From NCBI RefSeq assembly GCF_002310375.3, contig NZ_CP023315.3, forward strand, positions 2,604,001-2,668,000: 64,000 nucleotides of DNA, in the 5' to 3' direction. The stretch is from Caulobacter vibrioides (GTDB lineage Bacteria; Pseudomonadota; Alphaproteobacteria; Caulobacterales; Caulobacteraceae). Both the position numbers and the translations under genes were made by a program. The number at the start of each line of letters is the position of its first letter. The stretch's first letter is position 1. Under the pieces are notes generated by a model. It was not told the origin of the DNA and searched no databases. It saw only the letters and a program-made list of their open reading frames with translations. Positions 63,691 to 64,000 of this stretch are shown here, in pieces.

Positions 63691-64000
63691 GCCGCCACCG
63701 GCGTCGCCAGCGGCTCGCCATGGAAGTACCGGCGCAGGTTCTCCAGGGTCAGGCTGACCATGGCCGGAAGGCTGTCCAGGGTGGCGCCGGCGGTGTGCGG
63801 CGTCAGCACGGTGCGCGGAACATCGGTCCACCGCGCAGCCGGCGTCGGCTCGGTCTCGAACACATCCAGCGCGGCCATGCCAAGCGCCCCAGACTTCAAG
63901 GCCTCGATCAGCGCGTCCTCATCGATCAGCGACCCGCGCGCGACATTGACGATCAAGCCCTGCGGCCCAACGGCTTCGATCACCGCCTTGTTGATCAGGT
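63687..64000 (-). CDS. D-2-hydroxyacid dehydrogenase, C-terminal part (runs off window)
   Basis: The reading frame continues past 64000, so only about 104 C-terminal residues are seen. LINKAVIEAVGPQGLIVNVARGSLIDEDALIEALKSGALGMAALDVFETEP holds the catalytic Arg (VNVARGS) and Glu (ETEP) and TVLTPHTAGAT the catalytic His, as in GyaR/SerA-type NAD(P)H enzymes. The gene overlaps the CMD-like gene's 3' end by 4 bases. Confidence 0.9.
   Translation of the reverse strand, partial: LINKAVIEAVGPQGLIVNVARGSLIDEDALIEALKSGALGMAALDVFETEPTPAARWTDVPRTVLTPHTAGATLDSLPAMVSLTLENLRRYFHGEPLATPVAA

Overview
The window is GC-rich DNA from an alphaproteobacterium, almost certainly Caulobacter (C. vibrioides/crescentus group or a close relative). 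The strongest markers are a circularly permuted two-piece tmRNA with tag ANDNFAEEFAVAA next to an SspB-alpha adaptor, a CAU-1-like subclass B3 metallo-beta-lactamase, and typical Caulobacter metabolic genes. It is a dense, mostly housekeeping stretch of chromosome: no insertion sequence, prophage, CRISPR array, rRNA or tRNA gene was recognised. Genus assignment is inference from recognised sequences, not from a search.

Layout. 1-4.4 kb: two glutathione S-transferase-like genes, a hotdog thioesterase, a DUF559 endonuclease-like gene wrapped in palindromic repeats beside a scrap of a second copy, and a CNT nucleoside transporter. 4.6-7.6 kb: a permease/ATPase/HlyD-type ABC export operon. 8-13 kb: an orphan HisKA_2 histidine kinase, an SDR dehydrogenase, a FadL-type porin and an Mrp ATPase. 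13-17.6 kb: a divergent cluster of secreted truncated globin, DUF3034 outer-membrane protein, cupredoxin-like periplasmic protein and membrane GGDEF-EAL protein. 17.6-23.4 kb: HAD phosphatase, serB, miaA, pncC, then ilvBN behind a peptide-encoding attenuator. 23.4-31.9 kb: AraC regulator with a divergent small membrane protein/Atu4866 pair, ssrA, sspB, thioesterase, legumain-like C13 protein, class C serine hydrolase, RusA and membrane proteins. 32-44 kb: fumC, ccdAB toxin-antitoxin, polyprenyl synthase, cytochrome c, CAP and YceI proteins, an ArsR/SRPBCC pair, ilvC, an RcnB-like protein. 43.9-55 kb: thyA, folA, SMP-30-like, OYE, acyl-CoA dehydrogenase, a DnaJ/TerB protein, a Tat-lipoprotein GH1 glycosidase. 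55.3-62.4 kb: the methionine/SAM-cycle operon sahR-like, metF, metallo-beta-lactamase, metH in two pieces. 62.4-64 kb: VOC and HxlR genes, a carboxymuconolactone decarboxylase-like gene and a truncated D-2-hydroxyacid dehydrogenase.

The genes link into several units. ilvBN and ilvC supply branched-chain synthesis; ssrA and sspB are the two halves of tag-and-degrade quality control; thyA and folA sit together for thymidylate/folate; metF and split metH regenerate methionine under a probable SAH-responsive ArsR-methyltransferase fusion with a perfect palindromic operator 2 nt before its start codon.

The most unusual theme is the number of distinct intergenic palindrome families. Every downstream junction of the met operon holds one: between metF and the beta-lactamase, between it and metH-N, exactly in the interdomain linker where metH is split, and after metH-C. 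One seems to supply the beta-lactamase Shine-Dalgarno sequence. A second theme is the secreted globin/cupredoxin/DUF3034/c-di-GMP phosphodiesterase cluster, which looks like an extracytoplasmic redox- or gas-sensing module.
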